Shown here: positions 1 through 5,386 of the stretch, piece after piece
Layout: the number at the start of each line of letters is the position of its first letter
How positions within the stretch are numbered: the first letter of the stretch is position 1
Assembly: GCA_937983075.1 (NCBI GenBank)
Contig: CALKAQ010000067.1
Location: 1-6,315 of the forward strand
Origin: an uncultured bacterium
Lineage (GTDB): Bacteria; Bacillota; Limnochordia; DTU080; JAAYLA01
Reading direction: 5' to 3'
Length of the DNA stretch: 6,315 nucleotides
Program-made: the position numbers and the translations under genes
Notes under the pieces: generated by a model
What the model saw: the letters and a program-made list of their open reading frames with translations, nothing else
What the model was told of the DNA's origin: nothing
Databases searched by the model: none

Positions 1-46
1 CCGCTGCCCCGGCCAGAGTGTTGCTCGGGGCGGCGGGTTCATTTTT
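1..46 (+). terminator. Terminator-like hairpin at left edge
   Basis: Bases 1-10 (CCGCTGCCCC) pair with 27-36 (GGGGCGGCGG) as a 10-bp stem with one G.U wobble, closing a 16-base loop. A T-rich run (TTTTT at 42-46) follows after a short spacer. The stem may extend beyond the left edge, since GTTC at 37-40 could pair with GAAC if that lies just upstream; this would bring the stem close to the T run. It would end a transcript entering from the left and separate it from the operon starting at 343. The reading is limited by the window edge. Confidence 0.5.
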
Positions 47-70
47 GCCGGACGTGCGCACAATTTACAT

Positions 71-132
71 GGCCGGGCGGCGCCTAAGCAGGGGGACGCC
101 CCTGCCGACCGGGGCATGACCCGGGCCCGGCC
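71..132 (+). other. Possible three-way-junction structured RNA or DNA element
   Basis: An outer 8-bp perfect stem (GGCCGGGC at 71-78 with GCCCGGCC at 125-132) encloses two hairpins. The first is GCAGGGG 88-94 with CCCCTGC 99-105, with a 4-base GACG loop. The second is CCGGG 109-113 with CCCGG 120-124, with a 6-base loop, stacked directly on the outer stem. All pairs are Watson-Crick. I do not recognise the consensus of a known riboswitch class. It may be a structured leader, a small RNA or a protein-binding site. In sequence this rich in G and C, chance pairing is a real alternative. Confidence 0.3.
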
Positions 133-197
133 TGAGTCAACAATGCCCGTGCTATGAGCGGCGGGCTTCGTGTTTTCAGGTTTAGCGGCAAGGGCGC

Positions 198-213
198 ACT
201 TTCAAACTTTCAA
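198..213 (+). repeat. Tandem 8-bp direct repeat ACTTTCAA x2
   Basis: ACTTTCAA occurs twice back to back (198-205 and 206-213) in a relatively A/T-rich island of the otherwise G+C-rich leader, just ahead of the hairpin at 223. It could be a regulator half-site pair or simple slippage. No function can be assigned. Confidence 0.3.
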
Positions 214-222
214 GAAGCCGCG

Positions 223-249
223 GGGCGGTCCCACACGGGGCCGCCCTTT
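223..249 (+). terminator. Strong hairpin followed by TTT (attenuator-like)
   Basis: GGGCGGTCCC (223-232) pairs with GGGGCCGCCC (237-246) as a 10-bp stem with one G.U pair and a 4-base ACAC loop, followed immediately by TTT (247-249). The stem is as strong as a typical intrinsic terminator, but the T tract is short. It could therefore be a weak terminator or attenuator upstream of the symporter gene, or an mRNA-stabilising hairpin. Confidence 0.4.
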
Positions 250-275
250 GCGCGCCCGCACCGATAGCTCCTGTC

Positions 276-315
276 GCCCCGCAGGATGCCGCGGTTCGCC
301 GCCCTACCGCGGGGC
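276..315 (+). other. Mutually exclusive stems before the symporter ribosome binding site
   Basis: GCCCCGC (276-282) can pair perfectly with GCGGGGC (309-315). CCGCGG (289-294) can pair with CCGCGG (307-312). The right arms share 309-312, so only one stem can form at a time. The region ends 15 bases before the AAGGAGG at 331. Switching between the two could alter access to that ribosome binding site, but the leader is so G+C rich that the overlap may be accidental. Confidence 0.25.
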
Positions 316-330
316 TTGTCGCGCACCTAG

Positions 331-337
331 AAGGAGG
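331..337 (+). promoter_or_regulatory. Ribosome binding site of the symporter gene
   Basis: AAGGAGG lies 5 bases before ATG 343. It is a near-consensus Shine-Dalgarno site and fixes the start of the first gene. I could not find a convincing -35/-10 promoter pair anywhere in 1-330. The promoter may be weak, may use a non-housekeeping or phage factor, or may lie to the left of the window. Confidence 0.8.
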
Positions 338-342
338 CTCTC

Positions 343-1740
343 ATGGACGGGCTTTTGATTTTGGGAGTGTATTTCGCTGCGGTGATGTTAATCACCGTAT
401 TCATCTCTCGCAAGGGTGCAGACAGGGAAGAATTTCTGGTCGGGCGCCGGAACATGGGCATAGTCTCGTCGGCGTTCTCGATTGCGGCGACCTGGATTTG
501 GGCACCGGCTCTGCTCGTGTCCGCCGAGAGGGCATATACGACGGGGCTAGCCGGATTCTTTTGGTTCTTGATTCCGAACGTACTAACCTTGATAGCCTTC
601 ATTCCGTTCGCCAAGAGGATCCGAGAGCAGATGCCTCACGGCGTGACGCTCTCTGGATACATGCGAAACGTCTACTCGACGAGAGCAGCGAACGTCTATC
701 TCGTGCAGCTTACGTTGATCGCCGTGTTGTCTACGACCGTACAGCTTCTGGCAGGCGGAAAAATCATGCACGAAGTTGTACCGGAGATTCCATTCGCGGT
801 GTTCGTCGTATTACTCGGATTGATAGCCCTCTCGTACTCGTGGATCGGCGGCATTCGAGCTTCCATCGTGACAGACGCCGTGCAGATGCTTTTCATGATC
901 GGCGCCGCTATCTACTTCGTGCCGGCGATCCTTCGACACACAGGCGCGGGAGCGGTCGCGGACGGTCTCGGAGGATTCAGCGGAGAGTTCAGAAGCCTGT
1001 TCGATTCGAACGGCATCAGAGTCTTTCTCGAATTCGGCCTTGCGACCACGATTGGTCTTGCGGCGGGTCCGTTCGGGGATCAAGTATTCTGGCAACGAGC
1101 ATTCGCGGTGCGGAGAGACGGTATCGTAAAGGCGTTTCTCCTCGGCGCTCTGAGCTTCGCAATAGTCCCGCTTTCGATGGGACTTCTCGGATTCGCGGCG
1201 GCAGGATCGGGATTCGTTCCCGACGACGTTTCGATCGTGAATCTCGAGCTTATTCTGCACTATCTGCCGGCATGGGTTATCTGGCCCTTCACGTTCATGT
1301 TGATATCCGGCCTTCTATCGACGGCCGATTCGAACCTTAGCGCGATTTCGTCGCTCGCTGAGGACGTTTTCGGCAGATTTGACCTGTCGATCTCTCGGTG
1401 GTCTATGGTAGGGCTTGTCGTTCTCGCGAGCGCTCTGGCAATGGTGCCGGAATTGACGATATTGAAGCTGTTTCTCGTTTACGGCATAGTGCGGGCCTCG
1501 ACGCTCCTTGTTACGATCCTGACGCTCCTTCGGGTGCGTCTGGACGAGGCGGGCGTTGTTTGGGGAGTGATCGCGTCTTTGACGGTGGGTCTGCCGATAT
1601 TCGCCTATGGAACGCTAGCAGGAAACAACGTGATGCAGATTATCGGGAGTATTCTCGGGGTTTCCTTGTCGGGAATCGTGGCTCTCGCGGTTACGAGGTG
1701 GAAGGCGTATGCTCATCGGGCGCAAGCAGACTTCCGATGA
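343..1740 (+). CDS. Sodium:solute symporter (SSF/SLC5) family transporter
   Basis: This is a 465-residue integral membrane protein with about 13 hydrophobic segments, as expected for a Na+-coupled SSF carrier, and near the short end of the family's usual length. Family hallmarks seen: EEFLVGRR at residues 29-36 after the first helix; an unwound second helix around AATWIWAPALLVSA (48-61); GGIRASIVTDAVQ at 169-181, a classic SSF signature; DQVFWQR in the middle; and STADSNLSAISS from 326, where S326 and T327 align with the Na2-site Ser/Thr of PutP. No key motif is missing, so it should be functional. The substrate cannot be told from sequence; SSF members carry sugars, amino acids, urea, carboxylates and vitamins. 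It starts at ATG 343 behind AAGGAGG. Its last 32 bases overlap the next gene, which ties it to the phage operon rather than to a host locus. Confidence 0.93.
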   Translation: MDGLLILGVYFAAVMLITVFISRKGADREEFLVGRRNMGIVSSAFSIAATWIWAPALLVSAERAYTTGLAGFFWFLIPNVLTLIAFIPFAKRIREQMPHGVTLSGYMRNVYSTRAANVYLVQLTLIAVLSTTVQLLAGGKIMHEVVPEIPFAVFVVLLGLIALSYSWIGGIRASIVTDAVQMLFMIGAAIYFVPAILRHTGAGAVADGLGGFSGEFRSLFDSNGIRVFLEFGLATTIGLAAGPFGDQVFWQRAFAVRRDGIVKAFLLGALSFAIVPLSMGLLGFAAAGSGFVPDDVSIVNLELILHYLPAWVIWPFTFMLISGLLSTADSNLSAISSLAEDVFGRFDLSISRWSMVGLVVLASALAMVPELTILKLFLVYGIVRASTLLVTILTLLRVRLDEAGVVWGVIASLTVGLPIFAYGTLAGNNVMQIIGSILGVSLSGIVALAVTRWKAYAHRAQADFR

Positions 1741-2491
1741 TCGAGCATGGCGAAAGGCCCTGGCGAATATCGAAAACCTCGTGTCGAGGGCCGAGATCGA
1801 CGCTCTCGCCGAAAGGACAATCGACGACATCAAACGGGTAACCCGAGGGCGACGTGCGGCCTACGCGTGGAGCGCCGGAAAGGACTCTATCGTGCTCGGT
1901 CATCTCTGCCGCGCCGCCGGACTCGAGGAGAGCTTTCTGGTCCATTGTGAGCTCGAATATCCTGCTTTCTTCCGGTGGGCGCAAGAGAATCGCCCTCCCG
2001 GCTGCGAGTTCGTAAACACGGGGCAAGACCTTGACTGGCTTGCTCAAAACCTAAGCATGCTTTTTCCGCGCGATAGCGCCACTGCAGCCAAGTGGTTCTC
2101 GATCGTGCAGCACGCCGGACAACGCCGGTACTGCACCCGAAACCGGGTGGAAGTCCTCGTCTTGGGACGGCGACGTGCGGACGGCAACTTCGTCGGACGC
2201 GGCACGAATCACTACGTTGACCGGGAAGGATTCCTGCGATACAGTCCTCTCGCGGACTGGAAACACGAGCACATTCTGGCCTATATCCACTACCATCGGC
2301 TTGCCCTGCCGCCGATTTACGATTGGCCGGACGGATACAGGCTCGGAACTCATCCGTGGCCCGCTCGACAGTATACGCGCTCGGTCGCAGACGGTTGGAG
2401 ACAAATTTATTTTGTCGATCCGTCTATCGTAATCGCAGCAGCGGACAAAATCGAGTCGGCGAAAGCATTTTTAGGAGGATTGGCAACGTGA
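1709..2491 (+). CDS. PAPS-reductase-like PP-loop protein (copy 1)
   Basis: This 260-residue protein belongs to the phosphoadenosine phosphosulfate reductase / adenine nucleotide alpha-hydrolase superfamily. The PP-loop is SAGKDS at residues 55-60, a variant of the usual SGGKDS, on a beta strand (AAYAW). A family-typical block SPLADWKHEHILAYI follows at 179-193, then a Gly/Pro-rich segment up to HPWPAR. It lacks the ECGLH catalytic motif of assimilatory PAPS reductase and the paired cysteines of the 4Fe-4S APS reductases. Its cysteines are C67, C80, C99 and C142, with C142 in RYCTRN where related enzymes carry their Cys motif. It is thus probably an ATP-dependent adenylating enzyme, perhaps a sulfur-transfer enzyme loosely like DndC, rather than a sulfate-assimilation reductase. 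ATG 1709 has GAGGTGG 7 bases upstream and lies within the end of the symporter gene. The stop overlaps the next start by 4 bases (GTGA). Confidence 0.87.
   Translation: MLIGRKQTSDDRAWRKALANIENLVSRAEIDALAERTIDDIKRVTRGRRAAYAWSAGKDSIVLGHLCRAAGLEESFLVHCELEYPAFFRWAQENRPPGCEFVNTGQDLDWLAQNLSMLFPRDSATAAKWFSIVQHAGQRRYCTRNRVEVLVLGRRRADGNFVGRGTNHYVDREGFLRYSPLADWKHEHILAYIHYHRLALPPIYDWPDGYRLGTHPWPARQYTRSVADGWRQIYFVDPSIVIAAADKIESAKAFLGGLAT
2473..2478 (+). promoter_or_regulatory. Ribosome binding site deciding the GTG 2488 start
   Basis: A perfect AGGAGG lies 9 bases before GTG 2488, inside the end of the preceding gene. It selects GTG 2488 over starts further upstream in the same frame, which would overlap the preceding gene by more than 150 bases and lack a site. 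Confidence 0.8.
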
Positions 2492-3171
2492 AAACGGAAC
2501 GTATCGCTCTTTCGCATCTGAAGCCGGCTGAACGGAACGTGCGGAGGCACACCGAGATTCAGATCAAGGAGTTCATCCGCAGCATTGAGATGTTCGGCCA
2601 GATTCGTCCCATCGTTGTGGACGAAGAATACCGCATTCTTGCCGGAAACGGTCTCTTTCTAGCACTACAACAAATGGGACGAACGGAAGCCGACGTTCTC
2701 GTGATGCGCGGCCTCACCGAGAACCAGAAGAAAAAGCTCATGATTGCCGACAACCGCATCTACGACCTCGGGATCAACGACTGGAACGTTTTGGAAGAAG
2801 TCCTTAACGAGCTAGGCGATGATCTGGATATCCCTGGTTACGACCTCGACGTGCTTCTCGGCATGGTAGGGGACACTGAAGAGGTCACCGATCGGGTAAT
2901 GGAATACGGCAAGCTCGATAACGAGTCCATCGAGACGCTTAAACAAGCCGCGGAGCGAAAGGAATCCCTCATCAAAGCGGCTGCAGCTGCAGAAGAAGGT
3001 ACCGACGAGCTTCCGGGACCTCGCAGCGAAGAAACGCCGGGAGCATGGACGGGGAGTCCTGGTAATGTTCCGGACCCGGAAACGGAGCAATACGAATCGC
3101 CGGCCGGCGAGTTGTATGAAACGAGGAGGTTTGTCATTTGCCCGCGGTGTGGTGAGAGGATATGGCTGTAA
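2488..3171 (+). CDS. ParB/sulfiredoxin-fold protein with C-terminal CxxC knuckle (copy 1)
   Basis: This is a 227-residue protein. Residues about 4-75 form a ParB N-terminal-like domain: an LKPAERNVRRH opening, IKEFIRSIEMFGQIRPIVV, then RILAGNGLFLAL (49-60). The usual ParB motif has Arg in the G-x-x-R position, but here the box reads AGNGLF with Leu at 56, so the phosphate-contacting Arg appears to be lost. A helical middle follows (NQKKKLMIADNR, then NDWNVLEEVLNEL). Residues about 165-210 are low-complexity and rich in Ala, Glu, Pro and Gly. The tail carries CPRCG with C218 and C221, the only cysteines in the protein, as half of a zinc-ribbon. It starts at GTG 2488 behind AGGAGG and overlaps its neighbours by 4 and 10 bases. 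The pairing with a PP-loop gene matches the IbrA/IbrB-type arrangement in phages. It is probably not a plasmid-partition ParB, since no ParA is present. Confidence 0.85.
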   Translation: MKTERIALSHLKPAERNVRRHTEIQIKEFIRSIEMFGQIRPIVVDEEYRILAGNGLFLALQQMGRTEADVLVMRGLTENQKKKLMIADNRIYDLGINDWNVLEEVLNELGDDLDIPGYDLDVLLGMVGDTEEVTDRVMEYGKLDNESIETLKQAAERKESLIKAAAAAEEGTDELPGPRSEETPGAWTGSPGNVPDPETEQYESPAGELYETRRFVICPRCGERIWL

Positions 3172-4307
3172 AAAGGCAGCAAGCATCCGTGGACGTTGTA
3201 ACGGCGGCACGGGCCAGGATTCGCAACGTTTTCTCCAACGGCGTACCGGTTTATCTGTCGTTCTCCGGTGGCAAGGATTCTCTTGTGCTTGCGCATCTCG
3301 TTTTCGACATGATAGAGAAAAAGGAAATCTCACCGGACCTTCTCACCGTGCAGTTTATTGACGAGGAGGCGATCTATCCGTGCATCGAGCGTACTGTCAT
3401 GGAGTGGCGCAAGCGTTTCTTGATGGTGGGGGCAAAGTTTGAGTGGTACTGCGTTGAGGTGCGGCACTTCAACTGCTTTAACGAACTCGAAAACGACGAA
3501 TCGTTCATCTGCTGGGACCGCACAAAGGAAGATGTCTGGGTACGCCGGCCGCCACGTTTCGCGATACGAAATCACCCTCTTCTTCGACCGAGGGTCGATA
3601 CGTACCAGGAATTTCTTGCTCGAATCAACGCGGACGGGATTCAACTCATCGCAATGAGGGTTGCGGAGTCGTATCAGCGCCTTCACCACTTTGCTAAGCA
3701 TGTAGCGTCCGGGAGGAAGCTTTCGTCGAACAACGGCGTCTTCCCAATTTACGACTGGAAGGACAATGACGTTTGGTTGTACCTTTATCAGCACGGGATC
3801 CAGATACCGGACGTATACATGTACCTTTGGCAGAGCGGCGCGAGTGTGCGGGAACTGAGGGTTTCGCAGTTTTTCTCTATCGACACGGCGCGTTCGTTGG
3901 TCAAGATGAATGAATTCTATCCCGACCTGATGGAACGCGTGATACGCCGGGAACCTAATGCGTATCTCGCTGCCTTGTATTGGGATAGCGAGATGTTTCG
4001 AAGGAGGACGGTACGCAGGCGAAGGACGGAGAAGAGCAAGCCAGAGGGGATCGACTACAAGAAGAAACTGATAGAGCTATTTGCCGACATTGACGCCAAC
4101 TTTAACACACCGCACAAGCGATGGATCGCCCGGCGATACCGCGGTCTATTTAGGTCGATTCACCTCGTCGCAACCGAAAAGGATTTTAGGGTGATGTACG
4201 AAGCACTCGTGGCAGGAGATCCCAAGCGAAGAACGCTGAGAGCCATTTACCCTGCAGTATTTACATCCTACGCGGACAGGGCAAGGGCCGAAACGCGGAG
4301 GGAGTGA
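3162..4307 (+). CDS. IbrA-like PAPS-reductase-family protein, DUF3440 type (copy 2)
   Basis: This 381-residue PP-loop protein has a textbook SFSGGKDS at residues 33-40, then an aromatic/Cys segment EWYCVEVRHFNC (94-105), CWD (117-119) and WVRRPP (126-131). MRVAES follows at 165-170, the position of the G-x-R-x-x-E-S motif of the superfamily, then PIYDWKDNDVW at 195-205. The C-terminal ~170 residues are basic and helical (RRRTVRRRRTEK), as in DUF3440/IbrA proteins, and could contact nucleic acid. There is no ECGLH motif and no Cys pair for an iron-sulfur cluster. E. coli IbrA acts with IbrB to raise expression of phage-borne eib genes; its chemistry is not known to me. ATG 3162 is the first possible start after an in-frame stop. 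Its site (AGGA) is only 1 base away, so translation probably depends on coupling to the preceding gene, which it overlaps by 10 bases. It is too diverged from the 1709-2491 protein to be a recent duplicate. Confidence 0.9.
   Translation: MAVKRQQASVDVVTAARARIRNVFSNGVPVYLSFSGGKDSLVLAHLVFDMIEKKEISPDLLTVQFIDEEAIYPCIERTVMEWRKRFLMVGAKFEWYCVEVRHFNCFNELENDESFICWDRTKEDVWVRRPPRFAIRNHPLLRPRVDTYQEFLARINADGIQLIAMRVAESYQRLHHFAKHVASGRKLSSNNGVFPIYDWKDNDVWLYLYQHGIQIPDVYMYLWQSGASVRELRVSQFFSIDTARSLVKMNEFYPDLMERVIRREPNAYLAALYWDSEMFRRRTVRRRRTEKSKPEGIDYKKKLIELFADIDANFNTPHKRWIARRYRGLFRSIHLVATEKDFRVMYEALVAGDPKRRTLRAIYPAVFTSYADRARAETRRE
4297..4302 (+). promoter_or_regulatory. Ribosome binding site favouring ATG 4313
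   Basis: GGAGGG lies 10 bases before ATG 4313 but only 1 base before the alternative GTG 4304, which overlaps the upstream stop as GTGA. Spacing favours ATG 4313. GTG 4304 would add only three residues. Confidence 0.55.
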
Positions 4308-4312
4308 TTCAA

Positions 4313-4831
4313 ATGTTACGAGCACCGCTTCAGTCACTGCACTGGGTCGATCGGGATCGCCTTAGCCCCAATGACTACAACCCTAACGTGGTAAGCAAGG
4401 AAAACCTGGAGCTTCTCAAACAGTCTATTTTGACGAACGGATGGACACTGCCCATCGTTGTGAGGCCCGACTATACGATCATCGACGGATTCCATCGCTG
4501 GATGGTCTCGGGTGAGGAACCTTTGCGGTCGATGCTCGATGGCGAGGTGCCTGTCGTCATCGTGGACCACAAGGACGAAGCCGCCAACATCTACGGGACG
4601 GTGACTCATAACCGGGCGCGCGGGACGCATCTCCTAGAACCCATGAAGGCGATCGTCAAGCGCCTGATTGACTCCGGAAAGACGGTCGAGGAGATCAGCA
4701 AGCAGCTCGGGATGAGTCCCGAGGAGATTTTTCGGCTGTCGGACATCTCGCGTGAGGACTTCCTGAAACTCATGGTCCGTGAACACACCTACAGCCGGGC
4801 GGAGTATATCGTCAAGACCAATGCAAAATAG
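4313..4831 (+). CDS. IbrB-like ParB/Srx-fold protein (copy 2)
   Basis: This 172-residue protein has a ParB N-terminal-type domain: VDRDRLSPNDYNPN near the start, ENLELLKQSILTNGWTLPIVV, then the conserved box IIDGFHRW with D58, G59, H61 and R62. This is a full D-G-x-H-R motif of the kind seen in IbrB, ParB-like nucleases and, loosely, the DGQHR motif of DndB. It is followed by an HNRARGTH element. A C-terminal helix-turn-helix-like stretch (EEISKQLGMSPEEIFRLS, about 122-139) could bind DNA. The gene directly follows the IbrA-like gene, so the two probably act together. The family fold supports nucleotide or DNA binding; whether it acts as nuclease, kinase or transcription factor cannot be read from sequence. 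It lacks the Cys knuckle and linker of the 2488-3171 protein. Confidence 0.87.
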   Translation: MLRAPLQSLHWVDRDRLSPNDYNPNVVSKENLELLKQSILTNGWTLPIVVRPDYTIIDGFHRWMVSGEEPLRSMLDGEVPVVIVDHKDEAANIYGTVTHNRARGTHLLEPMKAIVKRLIDSGKTVEEISKQLGMSPEEIFRLSDISREDFLKLMVREHTYSRAEYIVKTNAK

Positions 4832-4835
4832 GTGG
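4830..4835 (+). promoter_or_regulatory. Ribosome binding site favouring GTG 4844
   Basis: AGGTGG overlaps the preceding stop codon and lies 8 bases before GTG 4844. The tandem GTGs at 4832, 4835 and 4838 are in the same frame but fall inside or too close to this site, so GTG 4844 is the likely start. Confidence 0.5.
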
Positions 4836-4843
4836 TGGTGCCC

Positions 4844-5386
4844 GTGCCGGAAACGAGGGTGGGGCGCCGCTCCAAATACGAGGAGCTCGGAGGCGACGAC
4901 GTTGTTCCGCGTCTAGCGTATCAATACGCACTTGAAGGCCTGAAGGACAAGGATATCGCCGCGAAGCTCGGCATCGGCGTTTCGACGTTCTACGAGTGGC
5001 AGAACCGCTATCCGGAATTTCGGGAAGCCCTAAAAGAGGGCAAGAAGCCCGTCGATGTGGAGGTCGAAAAGGCTCTCCTAAGACGGGCTTTAGGTTACGA
5101 GTACGAGGAGACCAAACGGATCGTCTACCAGACGCCGGACGGGGAGAAGGCCGCGCGGATCGAGAAGGTAACGAAGAGCGTACCTCCCGACGTAACGGCC
5201 ATCATCTTTTGGCTCACGAATCGGCGGCGCGACCGCTGGCGCCGGAATGCGACGCCAGACGGTTCCGGTAGGCGCGGCCTTATCGCTGAGTTGATGGAGA
5301 AACTTCGGGAGGCCGAGGACAGTGAGGCTGTCACTGCCAACGGGAAAGCAGAGGAGGTCGATACTGGAGGCGACAGAGAGGATTAA
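4844..5386 (+). CDS. Phage terminase small subunit
   Basis: This 180-residue protein is of the helix-turn-helix terminase small subunit type. In phage DNA packaging the small subunit recognises the viral DNA and loads the large subunit motor. The HTH spans about 35-53 (DKDIAAKLGIGVSTFYEWQ), followed by YPEFREALKEGK. The segment from about 82 to 130 (GYEYEETKRIVY, then VPPDVTAIIFWLTNRR, then DRWR) is a block I recognise from this family, with a beta-rich section ahead of the large-subunit-interacting tail. The C-terminal ~45 residues are acidic and probably flexible. The likely start is GTG 4844 behind AGGTGG; GTG 4832 would add four residues. The last 65 bases overlap the large-subunit gene, and this adjacency supports both assignments. 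Confidence 0.88.
   Translation: MPETRVGRRSKYEELGGDDVVPRLAYQYALEGLKDKDIAAKLGIGVSTFYEWQNRYPEFREALKEGKKPVDVEVEKALLRRALGYEYEETKRIVYQTPDGEKAARIEKVTKSVPPDVTAIIFWLTNRRRDRWRRNATPDGSGRRGLIAELMEKLREAEDSEAVTANGKAEEVDTGGDRED
5307..5312 (+). promoter_or_regulatory. Ribosome binding site deciding the terminase large subunit start
   Basis: GGGAGG lies 9 bases before GTG 5322. GTG 5322 is the first usable start after the in-frame stop at 5292, so this site supports a start well inside the small-subunit gene. Confidence 0.65.

Noticed and set aside
1..40. CCGCTGCCCC resembles a piece of the cobalamin riboswitch core
   Set aside because: No B12 box or other core elements follow, and the segment is better explained as one arm of the terminator-like hairpin.
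110..140. TTGACT on the minus strand (134-139 region) as a -35 box of a leftward promoter
   Set aside because: No acceptable -10 hexamer lies 16-18 bases downstream on that strand; the sequence there is almost all G and C.
155..358. Small open frames in the leader: ATG 155-268 (37 codons) and a GTG frame at 170-358
   Set aside because: Neither has a ribosome binding site. The products are Arg/Pro/Gly-rich as expected from G+C-rich non-coding DNA, and the second runs into the symporter gene in another frame.
811..1260. Long minus-strand open frames, here and at 2812-3333, 3330-3794, 5090-5764 and 5805-6260
   Set aside because: They are antisense to well-supported genes with clear motifs, have no family features, and reflect codon bias of the coding strand.
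498..1340. 280-codon plus-strand frame inside the symporter gene
   Set aside because: It is very rich in Arg and Ser with no membrane segments, while the overlapping frame carries all the SSF motifs.
1709..4307. A sulfate-assimilation operon
   Set aside because: Both PP-loop proteins lack the ECGLH and iron-sulfur motifs, and no sulfurylase, sulfite reductase or thioredoxin is present.
2488..4831. A plasmid or chromosome partition (ParABS) system
   Set aside because: There is no ParA ATPase or parS-like repeat, and both ParB-like genes are paired with PP-loop genes instead.
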